Origin: JAJVHZ01 sp041395385
Lineage (GTDB): Bacteria; Pseudomonadota; Gammaproteobacteria; JAJPIJ01
Reading direction: 5' to 3'
DNA length: 64,000 bases
Assembly: GCA_041395385.1 (NCBI GenBank)
Contig: JAWLAN010000013.1
Location: 62,001 to 126,000, forward strand
In this document: positions 9,049 to 16,861 of the stretch, in pieces
How the letters are laid out: every line of letters begins with the position of its first letter
Numbering within the stretch: the first letter of the stretch is position 1
Made by a program: the position numbers and the translations under genes
The notes under the pieces: generated by a model
The model's input: only the letters and a program-made list of their open reading frames with translations
What the model was told of the DNA's origin: nothing
Database searches by the model: none

Positions 9049-10939
9049 CTTCACCGCCGTGGACAATGTCAGTTTCCGCATCGAGCGCGGGGAGATCTCT
9101 GGCTTTCTCGGTTCGAACGGGTGCGGCAAGACCACCACGATGAAGATGCTCACCGGCCTTTTGCCCGCCACGGAAGGGGAGGCGTTGCTGTTCGGGCATC
9201 CGGTGGACGCTCGTGACCTGGGCACGCGCAGGCGGGTCGGTTACATGTCGCAGGCCTTCTCGCTCTACACCGAACTGACCGTGCGCCAGAATCTCGACCT
9301 GCACGCGCGCCTCTTCCATCTTCCGCCGGCGGCGATCGGGGGGCGTGTTGCCGAGATCGCGGACCGCTTCGGGCTGGGCGATTACATCGATCAGCGCGCC
9401 GAGAGCCTCCCGCTCGGGATCCGGCAGCGCCTTTCCCTGGCCGTGGCCGTCATTCACGGCCCGGAGATGCTGATCCTCGACGAGCCGACCTCCGGTGTCG
9501 ATCCGGTCGCGCGCGACGCGTTCTGGCGGCTGCTGATCGACCTTGCGCGCAACGACGGCGTCACGATATTTGTCTCCACGCACTTCATGAACGAGGCCGA
9601 GCGCTGCGACCGCATCTCGCTCATGCATGCCGGCCGGGTCCTGGCGCAGGGCAGCCCGGCGGAGCTCGTCCGCGCGCGCAACGCGGGTTCGCTCGAGGAG
9701 GCATTCATCGGCTACCTCGAAGAGGCCACCGAGGAGGCCGACGCGCAGGCTTCCGGCTCGGTGCCCGCCACAGGCGGCGCGCGCGCATTTCCCGCGCCGG
9801 CAACTCGACAGCGGTCTTTCAGCCCGAGCCGGTTATGGGCATACGCGCGCCGCGAGGCCATGGAGATCCGGAGGGACCCGGTTCGACTGGCGTTCGCGCT
9901 GCTTGGCCCGATCATTCTGATGATCACCTTCGGCTACGGGATATCCTTCGACGTGGAGAACCTTTCGTATGCCGTTCTGGATCGGGATCGCAGTCCGCAG
10001 AGCCGCGCCTATCTCGAGAACTTCTCCGGTTCGCGCTATTTCAGCGAGCGCTCGCCGCTGTCCGATCATGCGGAGCTGGAGCACCGGCTGCGCAGCGGCG
10101 AGCTGAAGCTCGCGATCGAGATTCCGCCTCAATTCGGACGCCACCTCAAGCGGGGTCGCCCGACGGAGGTGGGCGTGTGGATCGACGGCGCCTCCCCGCT
10201 GCGCGCCGACACGAGCCGCGGCTATGTCGAAGGCGTCCATCTGCAGTATCTGGACAATCTGCGCCGCCAGGATACGCGGGGCCGCTCCCCGCCGGTCGCG
10301 GACATCGAGGTCCGCTACCGCTACAACCAGGCGTTCAAGAGCGTATACGCAATGGTGCCTGGCGTGACCATGCTGTTGCTCATTTTCATACCGGCGATGA
10401 TGACCGCGGTGGGGGTGGCGCGGGAAAAGGAGATGGGCTCCATCACCAATCTCTACGCCACGCCGGTGACCGGCACGGAATTTCTACTGGGCAAGCAGCT
10501 GCCCTACGCGGGGATCGCGTTCCTGAACTACGTCAGCCTGGTCCTGCTCGCGGTGTTCATGTTCGAGGTGCCGGTCAAGGGCAGCCTGGCGGCGCTCTCC
10601 ATCGGCGCGGCGCTTTACGTATTCGCGAGCACGGGTTTCGGATTGCTCGTCTCCTCCTTCGTCCAGACGCAGGTCGCAGGCATCTTCGCTGCCGGCATCC
10701 TGACGATGCTGCCGGTGGTGCAGTTCTCGGGCTTCCTCAACCCGGTGTCCTCGCTGTCCGGGGGGGCGAGGGTGATGGGTTACCTGTTCCCCAGCACCTA
10801 CTTCCAGAAGGTCAGTCTGGGCGCCTTCACGAAGGCTCTCGGAATCGACGATCTGATGCACAACTTCCTCGCCCTGGGGCTGTTCGTGATCATCTATCTG
10901 CTGCTGGGGCGCCTGCTGCTGCAGACGCAGGAGCGTTGA
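9008..10939 (+). CDS. rbbA: ABC ATPase-permease, C-terminal part of RbbA-like protein
   Basis: A 643-residue reading frame from a GTG at 9008. An ABC ATPase domain (about 1-235: Walker A GSNGCGKTTT, a QAFSLYTELTV Q-loop region, LILDEPTSGVDPVARD) is fused to an ABC-2 type membrane domain (about 270-640, with one N-terminal segment, a large extracytoplasmic loop and five C-terminal helices). This is the layout of the second half of RbbA/YhiH (ribosome-associated ATPase / exporter). Full-length RbbA has a further ATPase domain at the N-terminus, here found frameshifted just upstream, so the native gene probably spans 8200-10939. The YhhJ-like permease gene follows 3 nt after the stop. Confidence 0.85.
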   Translation: MAIEARGLTRRFGDFTAVDNVSFRIERGEISGFLGSNGCGKTTTMKMLTGLLPATEGEALLFGHPVDARDLGTRRRVGYMSQAFSLYTELTVRQNLDLHARLFHLPPAAIGGRVAEIADRFGLGDYIDQRAESLPLGIRQRLSLAVAVIHGPEMLILDEPTSGVDPVARDAFWRLLIDLARNDGVTIFVSTHFMNEAERCDRISLMHAGRVLAQGSPAELVRARNAGSLEEAFIGYLEEATEEADAQASGSVPATGGARAFPAPATRQRSFSPSRLWAYARREAMEIRRDPVRLAFALLGPIILMITFGYGISFDVENLSYAVLDRDRSPQSRAYLENFSGSRYFSERSPLSDHAELEHRLRSGELKLAIEIPPQFGRHLKRGRPTEVGVWIDGASPLRADTSRGYVEGVHLQYLDNLRRQDTRGRSPPVADIEVRYRYNQAFKSVYAMVPGVTMLLLIFIPAMMTAVGVAREKEMGSITNLYATPVTGTEFLLGKQLPYAGIAFLNYVSLVLLAVFMFEVPVKGSLAALSIGAALYVFASTGFGLLVSSFVQTQVAGIFAAGILTMLPVVQFSGFLNPVSSLSGGARVMGYLFPSTYFQKVSLGAFTKALGIDDLMHNFLALGLFVIIYLLLGRLLLQTQER

Positions 10940-10942
10940 TCC

Positions 10943-12061
10943 ATGGGCAACGTCTATCGGCTGGGCCTGAAGGAGCTCGTGAGCCTGCGCTACGACTTCG
11001 TGCTCGTGTTCCTGATCGTCTATTCGTTCACCTATGCGGTCTACGCGCCGTCCCGCGGCGCGCGGATGGAGCTGGCCAACGCCTCGGTGGCCATCGTCGA
11101 CGAGGACGAATCGCCGCTGTCGCGCCGGATCCACGACGCGCTGCTCGAGCCGTTCTTCTTCCCGCCCGCCTCGCTTCGCGTTCAGGAGGTGGACGCCGCC
11201 ATGGATGCCGCGCGCTATACGTTCGTGATCGACATTCCCCCGGGCTTCGAGGCCGACGTGTTGCGGGGGCGGCGGCCGGCGGTGCAGGTGAACGTCGATG
11301 CGACCGCGATGAGCCAGGCCGGCAGCGGCGCGACCTATATCAGCAGCGTGATAGCGCGCGAGCTGGACGAGTTCGCGCGGCGCGCAGAACCGGGCGCCGC
11401 GACGCCGGTGGATCTCGTCATGCGCGCCAAGTTCAACCCCAATCTCGAGTCCAGCTGGTTCATGGCGGTGATGCAGCTCATCAACAATGTCACGTTGCTC
11501 GCCATCTTCCTGACCGGCGCCGCGCTCATCCGCGAGCGCGAGCACGGGACGATCGAGCATCTGCTGGTGATGCCGCTGCGGCCGGTGGAGATCATGCTGG
11601 CGAAGATCTGGGCCAACGGTCTGGTCATCGTCATCGCAGCGGTGCTTTGCCTGCGGCTGGTCATCGAGGGCTGGCTCGACGTGCCGATCGCCGGTTCCAT
11701 TCCGCTGTTTGCCGGCGGCGTCGTGGTCTACCTCTTCGCCGTCACGTCGCTCGGCATCTTTCTCGCGACGCTCGTGCGATCGATGCCCCAGTTCGCGCTG
11801 CTCGCCTTCCCGGTGTTCATCATCATGAATCTGCTCTCGGGCAGCACCACACCGTTCGAGAGCATGCCGCCGGCGGTGCGGGCGGTCATGCAATTCTCGC
11901 CGTCCACGCATTTCGTGAGCCTGTCGCAGGCCATACTCTACCGCGGCGCGGATCTGTCCATCGTGTGGCCGCAGTTCGCGGTCACGGCCGGTCTCGGCGC
12001 GCTGTTCTTCGCCGGAGCCCTGTTGCGGTTCCGCAGGACCGTGACCCTGGCGCAGGGCTAG
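10943..12061 (+). CDS. ABC-2 type permease (YhhJ-like)
   Basis: A 372-residue inner-membrane permease of the ABC-2 family. It has one N-terminal helix (YDFVLVFLIVYSFTYAVYA), a periplasmic domain (about 45-170) and five to six C-terminal helices with the family motif REREHGTIEHLLVMPLRP. It starts 3 nt after the RbbA-like gene and closes the exporter operon. Inference: it pairs with the membrane half of the upstream fusion protein to form the translocation pore. It ends 4 nt into the convergent epmB gene, so there is no room for a separate terminator. Confidence 0.9.
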   Translation: MGNVYRLGLKELVSLRYDFVLVFLIVYSFTYAVYAPSRGARMELANASVAIVDEDESPLSRRIHDALLEPFFFPPASLRVQEVDAAMDAARYTFVIDIPPGFEADVLRGRRPAVQVNVDATAMSQAGSGATYISSVIARELDEFARRAEPGAATPVDLVMRAKFNPNLESSWFMAVMQLINNVTLLAIFLTGAALIREREHGTIEHLLVMPLRPVEIMLAKIWANGLVIVIAAVLCLRLVIEGWLDVPIAGSIPLFAGGVVVYLFAVTSLGIFLATLVRSMPQFALLAFPVFIIMNLLSGSTTPFESMPPAVRAVMQFSPSTHFVSLSQAILYRGADLSIVWPQFAVTAGLGALFFAGALLRFRRTVTLAQG

Positions 12062-13083
12062 CCGGCGCCGGACAAGAGCTCGGCAGGCACCTTGGAGGGC
12101 GAACCGGCCAGTTCGCGCACCAACCGCGGCACCAGGTAGCCGGGCAGGGCAGCGCGCAGCTCACTCATGATCCGCAGGGCCCGTGGCCGCGGCACGTCGA
12201 AATGCGCCGCGCCGGCGACCGGGTCGAGCAGGTGCAGGTAGTAGGGCAGGACGCCCGCGGCGAACAGCGCCTCGCTCAGGTCGCACAGTGCGCCGGCGCG
12301 GTCGTTGACGCCGGCGAGCAGCACTGCCTGATTGAGCAGGGTGACGTCGACGGTCTGCAGTCGGCGTACGGCCTCGACCACCCGCCCGTCGATCTCGTTG
12401 GCGTGGTTGGCATGGATGACCACGACCTTCTGCAGCCGTGTGCCGCCCATCCAGCCGAGCAGGCGGTCGTCGACGCGGGACGGCAGCACGACCGGCAGGC
12501 GCGTGTGCAGGCGCAGCCTCCGCAGATGCGGGATGTCCTCGAGCGCGTGGACGAGCTCCGCGAGCTTGGCGTCGCCGAGCGTGAGCGGGTCCCCGCCGCT
12601 CAGGATGACCTCCCGGATCGAGGCATCGCGACGCAGGTAGTCCAGCGCCGCGGCCCAGCGGTCGCGCGCCGCGTGCGACTCCGCGTAGGGGAACTGCCGG
12701 CGGAAGCAATAGCGACAATGCACGGCGCACGCGCCGGTGGTGATCAGCAGGGCGCGTCCCTCGTACTTGTGCAGCACGCCGGGGACGACCTCGGCGGCGA
12801 GGTCGCCGACCGGATCGGCGACGTAGCCGGGCGCGTCGCGCGTCTCCGCCGCGATCGGCAGCACCTGGCGGAGCAGGGGATCCAGGGGGTCGCCGCGGCG
12901 CATGCGCGCCACGTAGGCGTGCGGCACCCGCATCGGAAACGGCGCCGCCGTCAGCACCGGCACCGGCAGTGTCCGCGGCTCGATCTCGAGCAATCGCAGC
13001 AGCCCGTGCGGGTCGGCGATCCCGCCGGCGAGCTCCTGTTGCCAGCGGGCGGGCTGAACTCGGACCGGCGCTTGCGTTATCAT
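12058..13083 (-). CDS. epmB: EF-P beta-lysylation protein EpmB (lysine 2,3-aminomutase family)
   Basis: A 341-residue radical SAM enzyme. It carries the SAM/[4Fe-4S] motif with Cys119, Cys123 and Cys126 in TGACAVHCRYCFRRQFPY, the LSGGDPLTL glycine motif and a PLP-site region (LLDPVAGAAHFDVP) as in KamA/EpmB proteins. It converts (S)-alpha-lysine to (R)-beta-lysine, used to modify Lys34 of EF-P. The frame is open to 13158, but the ATG at 13083 gives the usual length and leaves 34 nt to the divergent efp start. Short length and genome context (next to efp and epmA) favour EpmB over catabolic lysine 2,3-aminomutase. Confidence 0.93.
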   Translation of the reverse strand: MITQAPVRVQPARWQQELAGGIADPHGLLRLLEIEPRTLPVPVLTAAPFPMRVPHAYVARMRRGDPLDPLLRQVLPIAAETRDAPGYVADPVGDLAAEVVPGVLHKYEGRALLITTGACAVHCRYCFRRQFPYAESHAARDRWAAALDYLRRDASIREVILSGGDPLTLGDAKLAELVHALEDIPHLRRLRLHTRLPVVLPSRVDDRLLGWMGGTRLQKVVVIHANHANEIDGRVVEAVRRLQTVDVTLLNQAVLLAGVNDRAGALCDLSEALFAAGVLPYYLHLLDPVAGAAHFDVPRPRALRIMSELRAALPGYLVPRLVRELAGSPSKVPAELLSGAG

Positions 13084-13117
13084 AGCGCCCTTTTGGCGGA
13101 CCTCTCGGAATACACTC

Positions 13118-13686
13118 ATGGCGACGTACAGTACAAACGAATTCAAGGCCGGACTCAAACTCCTGATCGACGGCGACCCCTACAACATCCTCGAGAACGA
13201 GTATGTCAAGCCGGGCAAGGGCCAGGCGTTCAATCGCGTCAGGCTGCGCAACCTGAAGACCGGCCGCGTCCTGGAGCGCACCTTCAAGTCCGGGGACACC
13301 TGCGAGGGCGCCGACGTCGTCGACACCGAATTGCAGTACCTCTACACCGACGGGGAGTTCTGGTACTTCATGAATCCCGAGAGCTTCGAGCAGATCGCCG
13401 CCGGCAGCACCGCGATGGCCGACGCCGCGCAGTGGCTGAAGGGCGAGGAGACCTGCATCGTGACACTTTGGAACGGGGTGCCGATGGCGGTCCAGCCGCC
13501 CATCTTCGTCACCCTGCAGATCACCGAGTGCGAGCCCGGCGTGCGCGGCGACACCGTCACCGGCGCCACCAAGCCGGCCAAGGTCGAGACCGGCGCCACC
13601 GTGAAGGTGCCGCTGTTCGTCAACCAGGGCGAGACCATCAAGATCGACACCCGCACCGGCGGTGGCGGCGTCGCGCGTGGCGGTAG
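13118..13686 (+). CDS. efp: Translation elongation factor P
   Basis: EF-P relieves ribosome stalling at polyproline. The N-terminal KOW-like domain has the modifiable Lys34 in YVKPGKGQAFNRVR, followed by two OB-like domains ending in IKIDTRTG, the normal end of the protein. The frame as written has no stop after TRTG; it runs on through 21 residues into the EpmA N-terminus and ends at 14218. In the adjacent frame a TAG lies at 13684-13686, which would give the usual 188-189 residues, so a single-base indel in the GGCGGTGGCGGCGTC stretch probably removed the stop. I therefore end the gene at 13686. epmB is divergent and epmA follows, giving the complete beta-lysylation set. Confidence 0.9.
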
Positions 13687-13723
13687 CGACGCAGCGCTTG
13701 CCGGGGTCGATGCGCGCGATCCG

Positions 13724-14689
13724 ATGCCCGAGTGGCGACCCAGCGCCGGCCTGGAGGTGCTGCGGGCGCGGGCGCAGATGCTGGCGCAGGTCCGGGCCTT
13801 CTTCGCGGCACGCGAGGTTCTTGAGGTGGAAACCCCGGTGCTCTGCAACGCCGGTGACCAACCGCATCTCGCCAATCCCGTCACCACCTGCCTGCTGCCG
13901 GGCGACCACGAGCCGCGCCGCCTCTACCTGCAGACCTCGCCGGAGTACGCCATGAAGCGCCTGCTCGCGGCCGGCAGCGGCGCTGATCTACCAGATCGCG
14001 GGCAAGGCTCGCGGCGACGAGGCGGGCCGCTACCACAATCCGGAATTCACGCTGGTCGAATGGTACCGGCCGGGGCTGGATTACGCCGACATCATGGCGG
14101 AGACGGCTGCCCGCTGGAAGTGGTCACGGGGCGCCTCGCCGCCGCTGGCGTGGAGCTATGCCGAGGCCTTCTGCCGGCACGACATATCGACCCCCGGTGG
14201 CGCCGCTGCCGGCGATAGTCGAGTTAGCCGCGGCGGCTGGCATCCACATCGGCGAGCCGGAGCGACTGGAGCGCGACGACTGGCTGGATCTCAAGTTGCC
14301 CAAGTCACCTGGTCGCGCCCTTCGGCTGGGCCGCGACGGACCGGCCTTCCTGACGAATACCCTGGCCTCGGTGGCCGCGCTGGCGCGGATCCTCCCGAGA
14401 TCCGCTGCTCGCCGAGCGATTCGAGCTGTTCATCGACGGCATCGAGATCGCCAACGGCTTCCACGAGCTGACCGATGCGGCCGAACAGCGGCGGCGCTTC
14501 GAGGAGGACAACCGGCGTCGTGCCAGGGCCGGCCTGCCGCAGATGAGCCGACGAGCGCCTGCTCGCCGCCCTGCAGGTAGCCGCCGGCGTGCTCGGGCGT
14601 TGCGTTGGGCTTCGACCGCCTGGTGATGATCGCCATGGGATTACCCACCCTGCAGCGAGGCCGTCGCCTTTCCCACCGATCTCGCCTGA
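13724..14689 (+). pseudogene. epmA: EF-P lysine ligase EpmA (GenX/PoxA), multiple frameshifts
   Basis: EpmA attaches beta-lysine to EF-P Lys34 and resembles the catalytic core of class II lysyl-tRNA synthetase. All landmark segments occur in order but in different frames. In frame with efp are MPEWRPSAGLEVLRARAQ and LQTSPEYAMKRLLAAGSG. Shifted from about 13982 are DEAGRYHNPEFTLVEWYRPG, then ELAAAAGIHIGEPERLERDD (about 14220-14280), then ERFELFIDGIEIANGFHELT (about 14415-14475) with the next part in the same frame, then GFDRLVMIAMG (about 14608), and a TGA at 14687. At least five indels are needed. Conserved motifs are otherwise intact, which fits poor base accuracy better than an old pseudogene. 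Confidence 0.8.
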
Positions 14690-14719
14690 GCCGGCGATTT
14701 CAGCCAGTTTGTGAGTCTG

Positions 14720-14825
14720 GCTGGAGTCCTCTCTTTAATTCCATAGTATTAGTTCAATTTTCGGGATTCTATATGTCTTGTTATTTGAGGTATATATTTT
14801 AACCTCATGTTTACTATGGGGTTAC
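14720..14825. other. AT-rich island
   Basis: This roughly 100-nt stretch is far richer in A and T than the GC-rich surroundings. It contains runs such as CTTTAATTCCATAGTATTAG and GGTATATATTTTAACC, and a 6-bp inverted repeat TGAGGT/ACCTCA around 14793-14814. It lies between the broken epmA gene and the start of the outer-membrane protein gene. It could be that gene's promoter region, since several TATA-like hexamers are available, or a relic of acquired DNA. No repeat or transposon end is visible. Confidence 0.45.
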
Positions 14826-14903
14826 GTCGCACCTCCCGGTATCGACCTTTGGGGGCCTCCGCAGACTTTTGGACCGCACCGCGCGCCGCGAGGCAGGTGG
14901 CCA

Positions 14904-15226
14904 GGTGTATTGGCGATCTTGCTGGCTGTACATTCCGGCGGCGCACCGGCGGACGCGCGCGCGGGGAGCTCGTGAGCGAGATCCGTCCGTACCTGCACGT
15001 CCGCATCGGCGCGGATTTCTGACCGAGCCCGATGCCGCGACCGACCTCGGGCTGGAATCCGACTCCGGCAACCCGGCGGCGGGCATCAGCCTGGGCGCCG
15101 ATCTCGGCCGCTATCTGGGCGAGCGGCGCTCGACTACCACAAGACGGCCCTGGAGCGGCCCGTGGCGGGAAGCTCGGCGATTACACCCTCGCCCGGCCAC
15201 CGCCGAGCTGCGCCTGAAGTACTCCG
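14904..15226 (+). pseudogene. Frameshifted N-terminus of the tandem beta-barrel protein
   Basis: Pieces of the missing N-terminus can be read in changing frames. A signal-peptide-like segment (VLAILLAVHSGGAPADARA) lies at about 14907-14965, then EIRPYLHVRIGADF in a second frame to about 15020, EPDAATDLGLESDSGNPAAG in a third, and GKLGDYTLA near 15175, before the clean frame that starts at 15227. At least three indels are required. It belongs to the same low-accuracy stretch as epmA. The native gene would begin near 14.9 kb with a Sec signal peptide. Confidence 0.6.
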
Positions 15227-16111
15227 ATGCACGACTACCGCTTCGTGCCCTACGCGCTCGCCGGCCTCGGGGCCGGCCTAGGGGAGTTCAGCGGCCGCGA
15301 GGATTTCGCCTTCGACGGCGGCGGCAACGACCTCGATCTCATCGGGGTGGCCGGCGCCGGCTTCGATTACTTCGTGGTCGACAACATCGCGCTGACGGCG
15401 CAGGCGAAGTACGTCTTCGGTTTCGAGCCGGAGGTGAACGACACCGGCGTCGAACGGGCGCTGAGCGGCGATGCCGTCGAGTTGAGCGCCGGCCTGCGCG
15501 TTTACGCCGATCACCTCGGCCGCCGCCCCGGCTCACCCCTGCCGGTCGCCCGCGACACCGATCGCCGGCGTGGCTACCTCACGCTGAAGGGCGGGCAGGC
15601 GATATTCACGGATACCGGGACGGTGCCGGGCGTGGAGATCGAGACCCTCTCGGGCCTGTACGGCGAGGGCGGGCTCGGCGTGAATTTCAACCGGCACTGG
15701 GGAGCGGAGCTCGACGTCAATTACACCCGCGCACAGCTCGCCTCGCCGGCGCTCGGCGAGATCACCGGCTACCCGGTGTTCACCTATACGCTGCTCGGTC
15801 GGTACCGCTACCCGCTGTTGGGCGATGTCCTCGTCCCTTACGTGGTCGCCGGCGGGGGCATCGGATTCGGCGAGGTCGGCGATCGCGACCAGACGTTCGC
15901 GACCACGCGTTTCAGCGGCGACCAGGATTCCTCCCCGGTGGCGGCATTCGGCGCCGGGTTCGACTACTTCATCGAGGACAATTTCTCGATCGGTCTGGAG
16001 GCCAAGTACACGACGCTGTTCGAAACCGACGTCGCCGTGGCGGGCATGCCGGCGACCCTGTCGCCGGATTTCCTCGCCGTCACGGCCGGAGTGCGGATCT
16101 ACTACCCATGA
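15227..16111 (+). CDS. Outer-membrane beta-barrel protein, two tandem barrel units
   Basis: The 294-residue intact part of a larger gene. It contains two related eight-strand-type barrel units of about 150 residues each. The first ends with GFDYFVVDNIALTAQAKYVF and VELSAGLRVYADH; the second repeats this as GFDYFIEDNFSIGLEAKYTT and LAVTAGVRIYYP, ending in an aromatic-rich beta-signal-like C-terminus. The alternating hydrophobic pattern and many Gly/Tyr fit the OmpA/OmpW-like barrel superfamily (OMP_b-brl). The first barrel is missing its start here because of upstream frameshifts. The function is unknown. No other gene of a secretion system is adjacent. Confidence 0.75.
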   Translation: MHDYRFVPYALAGLGAGLGEFSGREDFAFDGGGNDLDLIGVAGAGFDYFVVDNIALTAQAKYVFGFEPEVNDTGVERALSGDAVELSAGLRVYADHLGRRPGSPLPVARDTDRRRGYLTLKGGQAIFTDTGTVPGVEIETLSGLYGEGGLGVNFNRHWGAELDVNYTRAQLASPALGEITGYPVFTYTLLGRYRYPLLGDVLVPYVVAGGGIGFGEVGDRDQTFATTRFSGDQDSSPVAAFGAGFDYFIEDNFSIGLEAKYTTLFETDVAVAGMPATLSPDFLAVTAGVRIYYP

Positions 16112-16191
16112 GGACGCCGGCTGAGCTGCGAAAGTACTCGAGCTCCATGCGGTGCAGACGAAGAAACTCAATGGCCTACGCACAAATCCGG

Positions 16192-16197
16192 TATGAT
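16192..16197 (+). promoter_or_regulatory. Possible -10 element for the gene at 16264
   Basis: TATGAT, close to the TATAAT consensus, stands about 67 nt before the GTG start. No good -35 hexamer lies 16-18 nt upstream, so this is a weak call resting on the -10 box alone. Confidence 0.3.
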
Positions 16198-16263
16198 TGA
16201 ATCAAATGCGTGGCGCCGTGTTGCGGGCCCCGCGCGGCAGGGTCGGCGAATCGGGGGCGCAGG

Positions 16264-16773
16264 GTGACGACGGTCTATTCCATCGATCGGCTGGTGGGTG
16301 AGGCACGGCGGCTGGCCGCGGACTACCGCCGCGCGACCGGCAAGACCCTGCCCGTGACCGGCGAGATCGCGGTGCAGGACGCCATCCGGCTGCTAGGCCT
16401 GAAGCCGGCGGAGGACAGCGCCGCCGGCTACGACGCCGTCCGCGAGCGCCAGGGGAGGACCGAGCGCATACAGATCAAGGGGCGGGCCATCTTCGACGAG
16501 AGCAAGACCGGCCATCGCCTCGGCCAGCTGAAGCTCGAGCAGCCGTGGGATTACGTCATTTTGGTGCTCATGGACGAGAACTACGAGCCGCTGGAGATCC
16601 ACGAGGCCGATCGCGAGGTGCTGGTGGAGACGCTCAACGACCCGTCGGCGAGCAAACGCACGGCCCGCGGCATGATCTCCGTCGCCCGCTTCAAGATCAT
16701 CGGCCGCCTGCTGTGGACGCGCGAACAAGGCCTGGAGGACGGCGGGGTTTGGGACAACAGCGGCGCACGATAA
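16264..16773 (+). CDS. Conserved hypothetical protein, DUF6998-like
   Basis: A 169-residue soluble protein. The GTG start at 16264 is preferred over an ATG at 16210, which would add a Cys/Arg-rich tail unlike the rest. It begins with a helix (IDRLVGEARRLAADYRRATG), then PVTGEIAVQDAIRLLGLKP, GYDAVRERQGRTERIQIKGR and WDYVILVLMDENYEPLEIHE. The pattern of a helical head followed by an (E)xxxxAxxLGL strand and QIKGR resembles restriction-endonuclease-like proteins, and from memory the DUF6998 family; I cannot confirm this without a search. The QIKGR strand could be a PD-(D/E)XK-type motif, which is inference. It stands alone before yoaA. Confidence 0.6.
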   Translation: MTTVYSIDRLVGEARRLAADYRRATGKTLPVTGEIAVQDAIRLLGLKPAEDSAAGYDAVRERQGRTERIQIKGRAIFDESKTGHRLGQLKLEQPWDYVILVLMDENYEPLEIHEADREVLVETLNDPSASKRTARGMISVARFKIIGRLLWTREQGLEDGGVWDNSGAR

Positions 16774-16861
16774 TCCCCCACCGCAATCCGACACGGAGCG
16801 CGCGCGGCGGCGTTCGGACGGCTTTCGCCGGTGCGATTCGAGACCCGGCCCAGTCTCCCCG

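Noticed and set aside
9835..13686. A 1283-codon open frame on the plus strand
   Set aside because: It shadows the RbbA-like, permease, epmB and efp genes in another frame and has no protein features. It is useful only for showing the TAG at 13684 that would end EF-P.
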